Origin: Arthrobacter sp. APC 3897
GTDB taxonomy: Bacteria > Actinomycetota > Actinomycetes > Actinomycetales > Micrococcaceae
Direction: 5' to 3'
DNA: 43,161 nucleotides
NCBI RefSeq assembly: GCF_030407495.1
Contig: NZ_JASDDG010000002.1
Location: 185,134 to 228,294 of the forward strand
Shown here: positions 42,954 through 43,161 of the stretch, piece by piece
How positions within the stretch are numbered: position 1 is the stretch's first letter
Layout: the number at the start of each line of letters is the position of its first letter
Notes under the pieces: generated by a model
The model's database searches: none
What the model saw: the letters and a program-made list of their open reading frames with translations, nothing else
What the model was told of the DNA's origin: nothing
Position numbers and translations under genes: made by a program

Positions 42954-43160
42954 TTACCGCTGCGCGGGTACCCTCCGGGCCAGGTCATACAACTGCTGCA
43001 GCGCCGCAGCCTCGGTCTTCTCCAGCACTTCCGCCGGATCGCCGTCAAACAAGTGTTCTGTGTGGCCCGTTGTTCCGTGCAGGCTCCAGCCAATGAAAAC
43101 AGTTCCGGCGGGTTTTCCTTCCAGCGGACCCGGCCCGCCCGCCCCGGTGGTGGAGACCGC
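42954..43160 (-). CDS. CinA-like C-terminal domain, 5' end outside the window
   Basis: The last 68 residues of a CinA-family protein (nicotinamide-nucleotide amidase domain): AVSTTGAGGPGPLEGKPAGTVFIGW, TEHLFDGD and a short helical tail to the TAA at 42954. CinA-type domains deamidate NMN in pyridine nucleotide salvage and are linked to competence/DNA damage in some bacteria. Whether the full protein has the N-terminal MoaB-like domain cannot be seen. Confidence 0.75.
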   Translation of the reverse strand, partial: AVSTTGAGGPGPLEGKPAGTVFIGWSLHGTTGHTEHLFDGDPAEVLEKTEAAALQQLYDLARRVPAQR

Positions 43161-43161
43161 C

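Overview
The window is high-GC DNA with actinobacterial traits: strong G/C bias at codon third positions, GTG and TTG starts, several genes with no ribosome binding site but a -10 box six bases upstream, many TetR, GNAT and SDR genes, and MMPL and LpqF-type proteins. Gene content fits a Micrococcaceae member close to Arthrobacter (inference; no 16S or marker comparison could be run). No CRISPR array, transposase or integrase was seen.

Layout. 1-2.6 kb: 3' part of purB, its terminator, and a cysteine-cluster pentapeptide-repeat protein. 2.6-5.6 kb: a gene-poor, visibly AT-richer islet with a DUF4839-type lipoprotein, a small two-helix membrane protein, and a second small two-helix frame broken by an in-frame amber codon. 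5.6-13.1 kb: VOC proteins, rlmN, a GNAT, guanine deaminase, a shortened UvrA-like ABC protein, and an AlaX-type editing hydrolase. 13.2-17.9 kb: an initiator tRNA, then a translationally coupled three-gene molybdenum hydroxylase of the PaoABC aldehyde oxidoreductase type, and a GNAT. 17.9-30.1 kb: two SDRs, three TetR regulators, a DUF1295 membrane protein, an LpqF/Cpe-like serine hydrolase, a phosphotransferase-fold protein, a DUF2231-Rieske protein and an MMPL exporter. 30.1-37.9 kb: an esterase, small hypothetical genes, a lone thiopeptide/lantibiotic-type (SpaB_C) enzyme preceded by two tiny overlapping frames, an AI-2E-family permease, an orphan PstS and a DUF1304 protein. 37.9-43.2 kb: a DNA-alkylation repair cluster (ogt, ECF sigma factor, second ogt, alkB, alkA; all on the minus strand, the last four overlapping), a SulP transporter and the 3' part of a cinA-like gene.

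How genes work together. The sigma-ogt-alkB-alkA run combines direct reversal, oxidative demethylation and base excision of alkylated DNA with a dedicated sigma factor. Two TetR genes (25.9-26.5 kb and 29.3-30.0 kb) each sit first in a co-directional pair (with an SDR and with the MMPL exporter), and each has two inverted repeats laid over a recognisable promoter, so autoregulation can be read from the sequence. The paoABC-like genes overlap by ATGA and would make one cytoplasmic enzyme.

Most unusual loci: the SpaB_C-like gene with two upstream micro-frames joined by TTGA and ATGA overlaps (32.84-34.14 kb), and the amber-interrupted membrane hairpin (4.85-5.04 kb). Both are partly inferential; the tests that would decide them are given with the findings.
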